Made by a program: the position numbers and the translations under genes | Assembly (NCBI GenBank): GCA_965200835.1 | Contig: OZ241390.1 | Coordinates: 1,240,001-1,304,000, forward strand | Reading direction: 5' to 3' | Length of the DNA: 64,000 nucleotides | DNA from: JAPPFW01 sp965200835 | Lineage (GTDB): Bacteria; Actinomycetota; Acidimicrobiia; Spongiisociales; Spongiisociaceae | Notes under the pieces: model-generated | The model's input: only the letters and a program-made list of their open reading frames with translations | Databases searched by the model: none | What the model was told of the DNA's origin: nothing | In this document: positions 17,516 to 25,066 of the stretch, one piece after another | Numbering within the stretch: the stretch's first letter is position 1 | Layout of the letters: each line of letters starts with the position of its first letter

Positions 17516-18409
17516 GTGCTAACGGTCATCTCATATCCACCCATTTCGATCTTCGAGGTCGGCCCGGTGCTCCTCTCGATGCATGGGGTGTTCGCGGCCA
17601 TCGGCTTCCTGTCCGGTGCCTACTACACGAGTCGCAAATATCACGAGCGCGGCTTCGATGTCAACCGTTTCCAATCCGTCCTAACCTGGGCGCTCGTCGG
17701 TGCTCTCTTGGGGGCGCGCTGGCTGACTCTGCCCGCCTACTGGGTGGAGAACGGGTTCGACATCAGCGAGATGGTCAACATCGGCGGCAACTACTCGATT
17801 CTGGGCGGCTTCGCGGGTGGCATCGGCTTCGGGATCTGGCGGGTCAAACGGGTCGGATTGAGCACCTGGCCCACCCTCGACCTCGCCGCCTTTGGTCTGG
17901 CGATCGGTACCATCGTCGGCCGCATCGGCGATCTGGCTATCGTCGAGCATCTGGGCGGTTCCACCAGCTTCTTCCTCGGTTACGGGATCCGGCCTGGATA
18001 TGACGTGGCGCCCCAGCATGACCGTCTGGAATGTGTGGTTGCCCAGGTCGGTGAGTTCTGCGGGATATACCACCATGCTGCCCTCTACGACATGGCTGGC
18101 GCGGCGGTCCTGCTGGGCTTCCTGTACTGGTTGCATTTCCGTTCCCGATTGGCGCTTCGCTATGGGCAGCTGTTCGCCGTCTGGGTCGCCTGGTACGGAT
18201 TCCAGCGATTCCTAATCGACTTCACCCGCCTAGCTCTCGACATCAACGGCGACCGCACCCTGGGCGCGTTCACCTGGAGTCAGTGGAGCGGCCTGCTGGC
18301 CGGAGCGGCAGGCCTAGCCGGGCTGGTATGGCTGGGCAGGCGCAACCCGGTGGTGAGCCTGGAGAACGACCGAACCTACGGTGCCCTCACCGAGCCAGAG
18401 GTGGATTAG
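17516..18409 (+). CDS. lgt: Prolipoprotein diacylglyceryl transferase
   Basis: 297 residues with about seven transmembrane helices. The Lgt signature appears as GRIGDLAIVEHLGG, with the essential Arg and Glu. The YSILGGFAGG and LYDMAGAAVLLG helices and the C-terminal YGFQRFLIDFTR also match. It transfers diacylglycerol from phosphatidylglycerol to the lipobox Cys of prolipoproteins. At least four lipoproteins encoded in this window (the binding proteins at 3297, 4581, 42234 and 61229) would be substrates. A GTG start is used behind a leaderless-type promoter. Confidence 0.88.
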   Translation: MLTVISYPPISIFEVGPVLLSMHGVFAAIGFLSGAYYTSRKYHERGFDVNRFQSVLTWALVGALLGARWLTLPAYWVENGFDISEMVNIGGNYSILGGFAGGIGFGIWRVKRVGLSTWPTLDLAAFGLAIGTIVGRIGDLAIVEHLGGSTSFFLGYGIRPGYDVAPQHDRLECVVAQVGEFCGIYHHAALYDMAGAAVLLGFLYWLHFRSRLALRYGQLFAVWVAWYGFQRFLIDFTRLALDINGDRTLGAFTWSQWSGLLAGAAGLAGLVWLGRRNPVVSLENDRTYGALTEPEVD

Positions 18410-18485
18410 GCGCAAGCCCTCGAGGCGACACCCCTATCGGCGAGGGTGCCGCTGAAGCTCCCTTCGACCCCAGAGCGCGGTCGGG

Positions 18486-18514
18486 TTGTCAGGGGCGATA
18501 CCGGTGGCTACGAT
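18486..18514 (+). promoter_or_regulatory. Promoter for the DAHP synthase leader
   Basis: TTGTCA (18486-18491), a 17-bp spacer and TACGAT (18509-18514), then six bases to the leader-peptide GTG. Spacing is ideal for a primary sigma factor, and the leader ORF would be translated from the very 5' end of the RNA. Confidence 0.65.
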
Positions 18515-18520
18515 CCGCCC

Positions 18521-18592
18521 GTGACTTCAAACCTGGTGTATTACCACTTCGTCTTTACCGGGCCCGGCGCCCGGGCCAGGCACTGCGAGTAG
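18521..18592 (+). CDS. 23-residue aromatic-rich leader peptide of the DAHP synthase gene
   Basis: GTG opens MTSNLVYYHFVFTGPGARAR followed by HCE and a TAG stop. Two Tyr and two Phe codons occur within six codons (18539-18556), far above chance. They lie just before the first of four pairing segments that end in a terminator ahead of an aromatic-pathway gene. The peptide itself has no function beyond acting as a sensor of charged Phe/Tyr tRNA. From memory, Corynebacterium glutamicum aroF has a comparable small leader gene (aroR). Confidence 0.75.
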   Translation: MTSNLVYYHFVFTGPGARARHCE

Positions 18593-18653
18593 CACCAGAA
18601 CTTCGTCGCAAGCACCAGAGACAAGGCCCGGAGCAGCCGCTCCGGGCGTTTTC
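18561..18653 (+). promoter_or_regulatory. Ribosome-mediated transcription attenuator of the DAHP synthase gene
   Basis: Four segments can pair. A ggcccgg (18561-18567) pairs with B ccgggcc (18571-18577). B pairs perfectly with C, the ggcccgg at 18625-18631. C extended (gcccggagc, 18626-18634) pairs with D gctccgggc (18639-18647), followed by gttttc, as a terminator. A ribosome stalled at the second Phe codon covers A, frees B, and lets B:C prevent C:D. Unhindered translation to the stop at 18592 covers B and allows termination. The logic is that of trp and phe attenuators. Confidence 0.75.
18626..18653 (+). terminator. Attenuator terminator hairpin
   Basis: A perfect 9-bp GC-rich stem (gcccggagc / gctccgggc) with the tetraloop agcc and a short gtttt tract, 36 bp before the DAHP synthase ATG. 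Confidence 0.8.
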
Positions 18654-18688
18654 GTGATCGGGCCCGGCTGCACCAAAGAGGAGCAAGG

Positions 18689-19750
18689 ATGGAACGGAAA
18701 GCGATACGCAACGGTTCGGATATCGACACGATTGTGCATGTGGGCTCGACCAGGTTCGGCTACGACCCGTTCCCCGTGATTGCCGGCCCCAGGGCGGTGG
18801 AATCGGAGGAGCAGATCATGGTGGTGGCCACCGAAGTGGCCGAGGCAGGGGCGGCCGTGCTCCGGGGAGGGGTCTTCGAGTCCAGCACCTCGCCCTATGC
18901 CTTCCCCGGTCTGGGGGAGCCCGGCCTCAAATTGCTTAGCAAGGCCGGCGAGGAGGTCGGACTGCCCACCCTGACCAAGGCCCTAGAACCGAAAGACGTG
19001 GACATGGTGGCCGAGCATGTCGACATGATCTATGTCGATCCGGGATCGATGCAGAACTTCGAGCTGCTGCGGGTGATCGGACGATCCGGCAAGCCGGTGC
19101 TGCTGGAACGGGGCGGTTCGGCCACGGTCGACGAGTGGCTGTGGGCGGCCGAGTACTTGCTGGCGGAGGGCAATGACCAGGTGGTCCTGTGTGAAGCAGG
19201 GATCAGAACCTTCGAGCGGTCCACCCGAGCGACCCTGGACCTGAGCGCCATCCCGGTTCTCCAGGAGAAGAGCCCGTTGCCGGTGATCGTGGCGCCGTCG
19301 GCGGCGGTCGGATCACCAGGCCGGATCCAACCGCTGGCACTGGCAGCCCAGGGGGTAGGGGCCGATGGCCTGATGGTTGAGGTGCATCCGGATCCGAGCA
19401 CCTCACGGACCAGCGTCTCACATCACATAACCATCCAAGCCTTCTCCCGGCTGATGGACGCTCTGGGGGTCAACCGGCTCCGCATGAACATCGATCAGAT
19501 CGACCGCGACCTGGTACGCCTGCTGGCCAAGCGCCATCGGATGGCCATGCAGGTGGGACGGATCAAAGCAGAACGGGGGATGCCGGTGCAGATACCGGAG
19601 CGGGAGGAAGAGCTGCTCGCCCTCATCAAGGACGAGGCCGGCAACGCCGGTCTGGATCCCGACCAGGTCGCTCGTATCTTCGTGCTGATACTCCAGCAAT
19701 CCCGGGATGCTCAACGCCGGAAGCGGGCCGAGAGCTGGTCGGCAGCATAG
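18689..19750 (+). CDS. aroF: DAHP synthase (type I-beta) fused to C-terminal chorismate mutase
   Basis: 353 residues behind a gagga ribosome site. Residues 1 to about 260 form the KDO8P/DAHP synthase TIM barrel (PFPVIAGPRAVES, LRGGVFESSTSPYAFPG, GRSGKPVLLERG, VEVHPDPSTSRT), which condenses PEP and erythrose 4-phosphate as the first shikimate step. Residues from about 265 to the end are an AroQ-type all-alpha chorismate mutase (LRMNIDQIDRDLVRLLAKRH, then GRIKAERGMPVQ). The mutase is C-terminal, as in Porphyromonas; Bacillus carries it at the N-terminus. The fusion suggests feedback control by prephenate or chorismate, and attenuation controls its transcription. Confidence 0.9.
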   Translation: MERKAIRNGSDIDTIVHVGSTRFGYDPFPVIAGPRAVESEEQIMVVATEVAEAGAAVLRGGVFESSTSPYAFPGLGEPGLKLLSKAGEEVGLPTLTKALEPKDVDMVAEHVDMIYVDPGSMQNFELLRVIGRSGKPVLLERGGSATVDEWLWAAEYLLAEGNDQVVLCEAGIRTFERSTRATLDLSAIPVLQEKSPLPVIVAPSAAVGSPGRIQPLALAAQGVGADGLMVEVHPDPSTSRTSVSHHITIQAFSRLMDALGVNRLRMNIDQIDRDLVRLLAKRHRMAMQVGRIKAERGMPVQIPEREEELLALIKDEAGNAGLDPDQVARIFVLILQQSRDAQRRKRAESWSAA

Positions 19751-19752
19751 TT

Positions 19753-19769
19753 TTCCGTAGCTAACGGAA
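19753..19769 (+). other. Small hairpin after the DAHP synthase gene
   Basis: ttccgt and acggaa form a 6-bp stem with a 5-base loop three bases after the stop codon. No U-tract follows, so it is at best a weak transcription boundary. Confidence 0.25.
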
Positions 19770-19889
19770 GGCACTTGTAACGAGACCCGAGGTTCTCGGC
19801 GCACACGATCGGAGCATTCGATAAGGTACTCCATAGTGCGACCGACCGGCGGGGGGAAGCCCGCGGACCTCCGCCAGAGAGGAGGAGAT

Positions 19890-21134
19890 GTGGCCGGAAA
19901 CAAGAGAAGACCTTCTTTGGAAGAGACTGTCGAGACCAAGGTCGACCGGCGGGACTTCCTAAAGAAGGCAGGTATGACCGTGGCTGCTGGAGGGTTACTA
20001 ACCGCGGTGGCAGCCTGCGGGGACGACGACCCGGCTGCCGAAACGACTGCTGCGACCGCTGCCGCGGCTGCGGACGACACCACCACCACGGCTGCGGAGG
20101 CGGTCGAAGTAGTGATGACCCAGGGAGGCCCCGAGATCGAGTGGGAGATGGGAACCAGCTGGCCCCTGTCCCTCGACACGATATACGGAGGCGCCGAAGA
20201 CTTTGCGGCGCGGGTTTCGGCCATGACCGGCGGCCGCTTCCGGATCACACCCAGAGCAGCTGGCGAGCTGGTCCCCGGACTGGAGGTTCTGCAGAACGTG
20301 CAGCAGAACGCCATCCCGGCCGGCCATACCGCCTCCTACTACTACATCGGCCTGAGTCCGGCCACGGCGTTCTCTACCGCCCTGCCCTTCGGGCTTACCT
20401 ACCGGCAGCAGAACGCCTGGATGTACGAAGGTGGTGGCTTGCAGGTGATGCGGGACTTCTATGCCGACCGTTTCGGGGTGATCAACTTCCCGGCCGGCAA
20501 TACAGGAGTCCAGATGGGAGGCTGGTTCAACAAGGAGATCAACTCCAAGGCCGACCTCGAGGGCTTGCGAATGCGCATCCCAGGTCTGGGCGGCAAGGTG
20601 ATGGAGCGTCTTGGGGTAACGGTCCAGGTGTTACCTGGCGGTGAGATCTTCCAGGCTCTCCAAACCGGTGCGATCGACGCCACTGAGTGGGTAGGGCCCT
20701 ACGACGACACCACCATGGGGTTCCACGATGTGTCGACCTACTACTACTACCCCGGTTGGTGGGAGCCAGGCCCGGAACTGGACGTGTTCATTCCGCTATC
20801 CGAGTGGAATGCCCTCCCCGAGGAATACCAGGCGATCGTCGAGTCGGCCGCATATGCAGCCAACAGCACGATGATGGCCCGCTACGACGCCAAGAATCCG
20901 GCCTCGCTGGCCACCATCCTCCAGTCGGACATCGAGCTGCGCCCGTTCCCCGAGGACGTGATGGAGGCGGCGGAGGTGGCTGCCTTCGAGCTGTACGACG
21001 AGACGGCCGCAGAGGACAGTGACTTTGCAGCCATCTTCCCGCAGTGGAAGGCCTTCCGTGACGGGATCACCCAGTGGCACGGTCTGGCGGAAACCCAGAT
21101 GGTCGGCTGGACCGGACGGGGCACCACTATCTGA
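19890..21134 (+). CDS. dctP: TRAP transporter substrate-binding protein, DctP family, Tat-exported
   Basis: 414 residues from GTG 19890, which follows GAGAGGAGGAG. A twin-arginine signal is clear (VDRRDFLKKAGMTVAAGG, with the Arg pair at 20-21), ending in an Ala-Cys that may be lipid-modified. An Asp/Thr/Ala-rich linker follows, then the DctP fold with EIEWEMGTSWPLSLDTIYG and the carboxylate-binding Arg in LRMRIPGLGGKVM. It delivers an organic acid to the membrane subunits encoded convergently at 21310-23291. The ligand is not predictable, although the TAA/YhhN-like subgroup often binds keto or hydroxy acids. Confidence 0.87.
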   Translation: MAGNKRRPSLEETVETKVDRRDFLKKAGMTVAAGGLLTAVAACGDDDPAAETTAATAAAAADDTTTTAAEAVEVVMTQGGPEIEWEMGTSWPLSLDTIYGGAEDFAARVSAMTGGRFRITPRAAGELVPGLEVLQNVQQNAIPAGHTASYYYIGLSPATAFSTALPFGLTYRQQNAWMYEGGGLQVMRDFYADRFGVINFPAGNTGVQMGGWFNKEINSKADLEGLRMRIPGLGGKVMERLGVTVQVLPGGEIFQALQTGAIDATEWVGPYDDTTMGFHDVSTYYYYPGWWEPGPELDVFIPLSEWNALPEEYQAIVESAAYAANSTMMARYDAKNPASLATILQSDIELRPFPEDVMEAAEVAAFELYDETAAEDSDFAAIFPQWKAFRDGITQWHGLAETQMVGWTGRGTTI

Positions 21135-21181
21135 CCGGGAACACTGAACGACCCGGCTCGACCCGAGAACGAGACCAACTA

Positions 21182-21211
21182 CGAGGGGGGCGGAATGATC
21201 CGCCCCCCTCG
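21182..21211. terminator. Bidirectional terminator between convergent TRAP genes
   Basis: A perfect 13-bp stem (cgaggggggcgga with tccgcccccctcg) and an ATGA loop, followed by tctt on the plus strand. It lies between the convergent dctP and dctM genes. Confidence 0.8.
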
Positions 21212-21309
21212 TCTTCGCCTGTCGTCCTGAGCAGCGGGGGGCGGTTTGGTGAGGTACTCGGCCGATAGACGATGATGCTTCGGCCAGCCGTCGAGTGGGC
21301 AGGCCCTCG

Positions 21310-22677
21310 TCAGACGTTCACCACGCTCGGCAGCCAGGTGATGGTCGAAGGGAAGACCATCACCAGCACCAGAGCAACCCCCTGGAGGGCCATGAATGGC
21401 AGGGCGCCACGGTGTATGTCGACCGTTCTGACCTCGGAAGGTGCCACGCTCTGCAGGTAGAAGAGGGAGAAGCCCACCGGTGGGGAGATGAAGGCCATGT
21501 TCAGGTTGATGGCGATCATCACGGTGAACCAGACCAGCAGGGCCGGTAGCGTATCGAACGGAGTCAAGCCGGTCTCGTAGAGCAACTTGACCGCCGGCAC
21601 GAAGATGGGCATGGCTATGAAGGTTATCTCGATGAACTCCAGGTTGATGCCCAGCAGGAAAACAGCGATGTTGGCGATGATTATGAACCCCCAGAATCCG
21701 CCCGGCAGGCCGGTAAGGATGTCCTGTGCCAAACGCTGCCCGCCCAGCTGATCGAACACCAGCTGGAAGAAGGTGGAGCAGAACAGGATCATGAGCACCA
21801 GTCCGGTGATGTTGGCGGTGGATCGGGCCGCTCCGGCGATCACTTGGCCTCGGAGGTTTCGGTTGGCGGCTGCCAGCAGGCTCGCGGCGACCGCCCCCAC
21901 GGCTCCGGCCTCGGTAGGCGTAGCTATCCCGGTAAAGATGGTTCCCAGAACGGCCAGGATCAGCACGATGATCGGCACCACGGCAATCAACAGTTCCCTC
22001 GCCAGCCGCACACCCTGCAAGGTCCGCGCCTCCTCAGGAAGGGCAGGCGCTACACCCTCCTTCGTATAGGCCTTATACAGGCAATAGAAACCGTACAAGG
22101 CTGCCAGCATGACACCGGGGATCATGGCCCCGAGGAACAGGTCGCCTACCGAAACCCCCACCACCTGGGCAAGGAGGATGAGTACTAGGGAAGGCGGAAG
22201 TAGCTGGGCGAGCGTACCCGAGGCAGTTATCAGACCGGTGGCGAGGCGATGATCGTATCCGTAACGCACCATGGTGGGCAGGGAAAGCAGACCCATGACG
22301 ATGACCGTGGCGGCTACCACACCGGTAGCGGCCGCCAGCATGGCACCCACCAGCACTACCGTCAGTCCCAGCCCGCCCTTGAGACGTCCCAGTGCCATGC
22401 CGATAGTGGTCAACATTCTCTCCGCCAGACCGGACTTCTCGAGGATCGCTCCCATGAATACGAAGAAAGGAACGGCAAGCAGAGTGAAGTTGTCGACCGC
22501 CTTGAACCAGCGGCTGAACAGGATGATCAGCCGGTTGAAGTCGAACTCTCCCAACAGGATGCCGATGGCGCCGAACACGATAGCGGTGCCAGCGAACGAG
22601 AAGGCCACCGGATAGCCGAACAGCAGCAGCACCAGGAAGATGGCGAACATGATGATGGCGAGCCATTCGACTCCCAT
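21310..22677 (-). CDS. dctM: TRAP transporter large permease
   Basis: 455 residues with about 12 hydrophobic helices, the large DctM subunit that forms the Na+-coupled transport path. Typical segments are LFGYPVAFSFAGTAIVFG near the start, AVPFFVFMGAILEKSGLAERM, and GIATPTEAGAVGAV, the conserved Pro-Thr-Glu loop. Its ATG shares one base with the dctQ stop (TAATG), so translation is coupled. Confidence 0.92.
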   Translation of the reverse strand: MGVEWLAIIMFAIFLVLLLFGYPVAFSFAGTAIVFGAIGILLGEFDFNRLIILFSRWFKAVDNFTLLAVPFFVFMGAILEKSGLAERMLTTIGMALGRLKGGLGLTVVLVGAMLAAATGVVAATVIVMGLLSLPTMVRYGYDHRLATGLITASGTLAQLLPPSLVLILLAQVVGVSVGDLFLGAMIPGVMLAALYGFYCLYKAYTKEGVAPALPEEARTLQGVRLARELLIAVVPIIVLILAVLGTIFTGIATPTEAGAVGAVAASLLAAANRNLRGQVIAGAARSTANITGLVLMILFCSTFFQLVFDQLGGQRLAQDILTGLPGGFWGFIIIANIAVFLLGINLEFIEITFIAMPIFVPAVKLLYETGLTPFDTLPALLVWFTVMIAINLNMAFISPPVGFSLFYLQSVAPSEVRTVDIHRGALPFMALQGVALVLVMVFPSTITWLPSVVNV

Positions 22678-23291
22678 TATTCGATCCTCATTGGAGCTTC
22701 TCGCTTGCTCATCCGCAGCATCCCTTCACGACCGGTCAGGAAGGCCAGCAGCCGGATCAGCTGTGCGGCGGCTTGCAGGGCCAGCAGGATGAAGGCGACC
22801 AGGATCATCGCCTTCAGGGGTGCTCTGGGCAGCCCGCCCGGATCGGGTGACTGTTCCCATAGCCTCCATGAATCACGCACTGGCTTCCACGAGACCCAGA
22901 TGGCCAGCGCCGTGAATGGCACCAGGCTTATAAGGTGTCCAGCCAGATCGATGACCGCCTTGGCCCGCTCGGAACGTTCCGCATACCAGAAGTCCACCCG
23001 CACGTTGCCATCATGTCGGAGTAGATACGGAAACATCAGCAGGAAGATCAGTCCATACAGGTACCACTGAGCCTCGATCCAAGTGTTGTTGACCAGCTGT
23101 GCCTCGGTGTAGCGCCCGACATAGCGAAGAAAGACATTGAGGAACCCGACCGGGATGAGGACGAAGACGAGAGCGCGGGCTAGCCATCCGGCTGCTTCGG
23201 TCACCGCGTCGGCCGCTCCCACGGTAAGTTCGGCGCTCCGGTCCAGGACCCTGGTGACGGACCTACCGGCGTGCCCGATGCCTTCGCTCAC
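22677..23291 (-). CDS. dctQ: TRAP transporter small permease
   Basis: 204 residues with four transmembrane helices, as usual for DctQ. NTWIEAQWYLYGLIFLLMFP and the segment LRHDGNVRVDFWY are family hallmarks. The C-terminal half carries the fourth helix before a Lys/Arg-rich tail. It supports the binding protein-DctM interaction. It is transcribed toward dctM and toward dctP, which is on the opposite strand. Confidence 0.88.
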   Translation of the reverse strand: MSEGIGHAGRSVTRVLDRSAELTVGAADAVTEAAGWLARALVFVLIPVGFLNVFLRYVGRYTEAQLVNNTWIEAQWYLYGLIFLLMFPYLLRHDGNVRVDFWYAERSERAKAVIDLAGHLISLVPFTALAIWVSWKPVRDSWRLWEQSPDPGGLPRAPLKAMILVAFILLALQAAAQLIRLLAFLTGREGMLRMSKREAPMRIE

Positions 23292-23391
23292 CCGTGGGAT
23301 CTCCTTTCAAATGCCGTAGTGAACAATACCCGATCCCCGATCCCACCGACCGGGTGCTGCGTTGGATTAGCGGAGCCATCCACTGGACAAG

Positions 23392-24354
23392 TCATGCCTG
23401 GGTGTTCTGCAAGACGACCAACATGAACACGGCGAACGACCCGAGGAGCACCAGACTCTGGGCCCTTCCCATGCGGCGCCGGGTAATGGCCATGATCATC
23501 ACCAGCAACCCGATCAAAACCATTACCAGCTGCTCCGGTACGCGCCTCTCACCGATGGTGCCCGCACCGATCACCCCGACCGTGCCGACCACTAGCAGGG
23601 AGTTGAAGAGGTTGGAACCCAGGAGGTTGCCGATCAGCAGCTCGTTCGCCTTGCGCCGGGCGGCCGCACCGGCTGTCACCAGTTCCGGAAGGCTGGTGCC
23701 CAACGCGAAGATGGTCGCCCCGACGAACCCCCCGGCCAGCCCGTAATGCTCGGCTACGTACACCCCACCGTCGACCAGCAACCTTGCGCCGACCACAATG
23801 GCCACCAGGGAAGCCAGCGCCCGCAGCAGCTGGCGGGATGCTCGCTGGTCGCCCAGAACATCGTCCTCGCCCACCGGGTGGCTTACCTGATTGTCGGCAA
23901 CGTCCCGGCGGGACCATCTCACGAGCAACCCGGAGACCACTGCCATCCCGGCCAGAAGCCCGATCCCCTCGGCGAAGTGCAGGTAATCGTCCCACACGAC
24001 TAGGACCGCGGCCACCATTGCAAGCAGGGTCACCACTCCCTCACGACGGACGACCGGGACTCGGAAGACCACCGGGGAGATCACAACGCTGGCGCCCAGC
24101 ACCAACGACAGGTTGGCGGCGTTCGAACCGATCACGTTCCCGACCGACGAGGCCAGCTCGCCCTGGCCGGCCGCCCAGCCACTTACCACCAGCTCGGGCA
24201 CCGACGTACCGAAGCCGATCACCAATGCCCCGACCAGCACGGGGGAGACACCCCAAATGCGAGCCAGGCTGGCGGCTGCGTTTACGAATGGATCAGCCGC
24301 CACCCACAGCAGAGCGATACCGGCCACGATCAGGACGATCCCTATAAGGAGCAT
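23392..24354 (-). CDS. CaCA-family sodium/calcium exchanger
   Basis: 320 residues with two homologous five-helix halves and the two alpha repeats of this superfamily: GFGTSVPELVVSGWAA with NVIGSNAANLSLVLG, and ALGTSLPELVTAGAAA with NLLGSNLFNSLLVVG. The Glu in each SxPEL motif and the Asn in GSN bind the cation. It resembles YrbG of Escherichia coli and probably exports Ca2+ in exchange for Na+ or H+. A His/Asp/Glu-containing cytoplasmic loop separates the halves. Confidence 0.9.
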   Translation of the reverse strand: MLLIGIVLIVAGIALLWVAADPFVNAAASLARIWGVSPVLVGALVIGFGTSVPELVVSGWAAGQGELASSVGNVIGSNAANLSLVLGASVVISPVVFRVPVVRREGVVTLLAMVAAVLVVWDDYLHFAEGIGLLAGMAVVSGLLVRWSRRDVADNQVSHPVGEDDVLGDQRASRQLLRALASLVAIVVGARLLVDGGVYVAEHYGLAGGFVGATIFALGTSLPELVTAGAAARRKANELLIGNLLGSNLFNSLLVVGTVGVIGAGTIGERRVPEQLVMVLIGLLVMIMAITRRRMGRAQSLVLLGSFAVFMLVVLQNTQA

Positions 24355-24430
24355 CCGGGCAGGTTAACGGCGAAGGCGCATTTCCCCGACAGGGACTCCG
24401 AGGATCGCGTGTGTCGGCGGTGTCTGGTCT

Positions 24431-25066
24431 CTACGCCGGAAAGGGGGCGGTCCGGTCCCAGAAGCCACAGCGGCGCATCTCATCATGGATAGCGTTCGCT
24501 TCGGCCGGATCGATCAGACCAGAGCCTGAGGCCTCGATCAGGATCTTGCGGGTCCGCAGATACGGATGATCCGGAGCTAGAGAGCGGAACACGCGTAAGG
24601 CGTCATTGTCATCTGTTGCGAATACCCATGCCCGGTTGAGAGCGATAGCCAGGCACGCCGCCTCCCCACCATGAAGCGGAAAGGCCAGACCCTGAGGGTC
24701 TTGCTTGGTCAATTGGGCGAAATGTCTCAGTTCGTGTTCATCCAGATCTACAACCGCTAGCTGATCTGTTCGGTGGTAGTGGTGGATCCTGGCGAGCCGT
24801 GTACTGAACGTCTTGGATCTTTCCCTCTCGGCCCTAGTGAGTCCTAGATCGACGGAACGTTTTCGTTGGTGGTGGATGCTCTTGACGAGTTCGCTCAGTG
24901 GGATGTCGCTATCCCGGTCGGCGGGATCGTAGACAATCCGTGGTACTTGGAGTTGCTCTCCGCAGAACTGTATTAGCAGGTCTAATCGCTCGGCCAGTAG
25001 AAAGTAGCGGAGCACGACTGTATCGATCACGGTGGGCCTAAAGATCGGGGACCCCCGTGATTTCAT
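24431..25066 (-). CDS. PIN-domain-like protein, probable toxin nuclease of a TA-type pair
   Basis: 211 residues. The acidic pattern of PIN RNases is visible: Asp15 in VIDTVVLRYF, Glu135 in HGGEAACLAIALNR, and Asp152/Asp153/Asp155 in FATDDNDALRVF. PIN proteins cut RNA in a Mg2+-dependent way and are common toxins. Its ATG lies 29 bases inside the 3' end of the XRE-ImmA gene, so the two are translated together. The middle section (about 55-110) is longer than in small VapC toxins and may be a specificity insert. Confidence 0.65.
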   Translation of the reverse strand: MKSRGSPIFRPTVIDTVVLRYFLLAERLDLLIQFCGEQLQVPRIVYDPADRDSDIPLSELVKSIHHQRKRSVDLGLTRAERERSKTFSTRLARIHHYHRTDQLAVVDLDEHELRHFAQLTKQDPQGLAFPLHGGEAACLAIALNRAWVFATDDNDALRVFRSLAPDHPYLRTRKILIEASGSGLIDPAEANAIHDEMRRCGFWDRTAPFPA

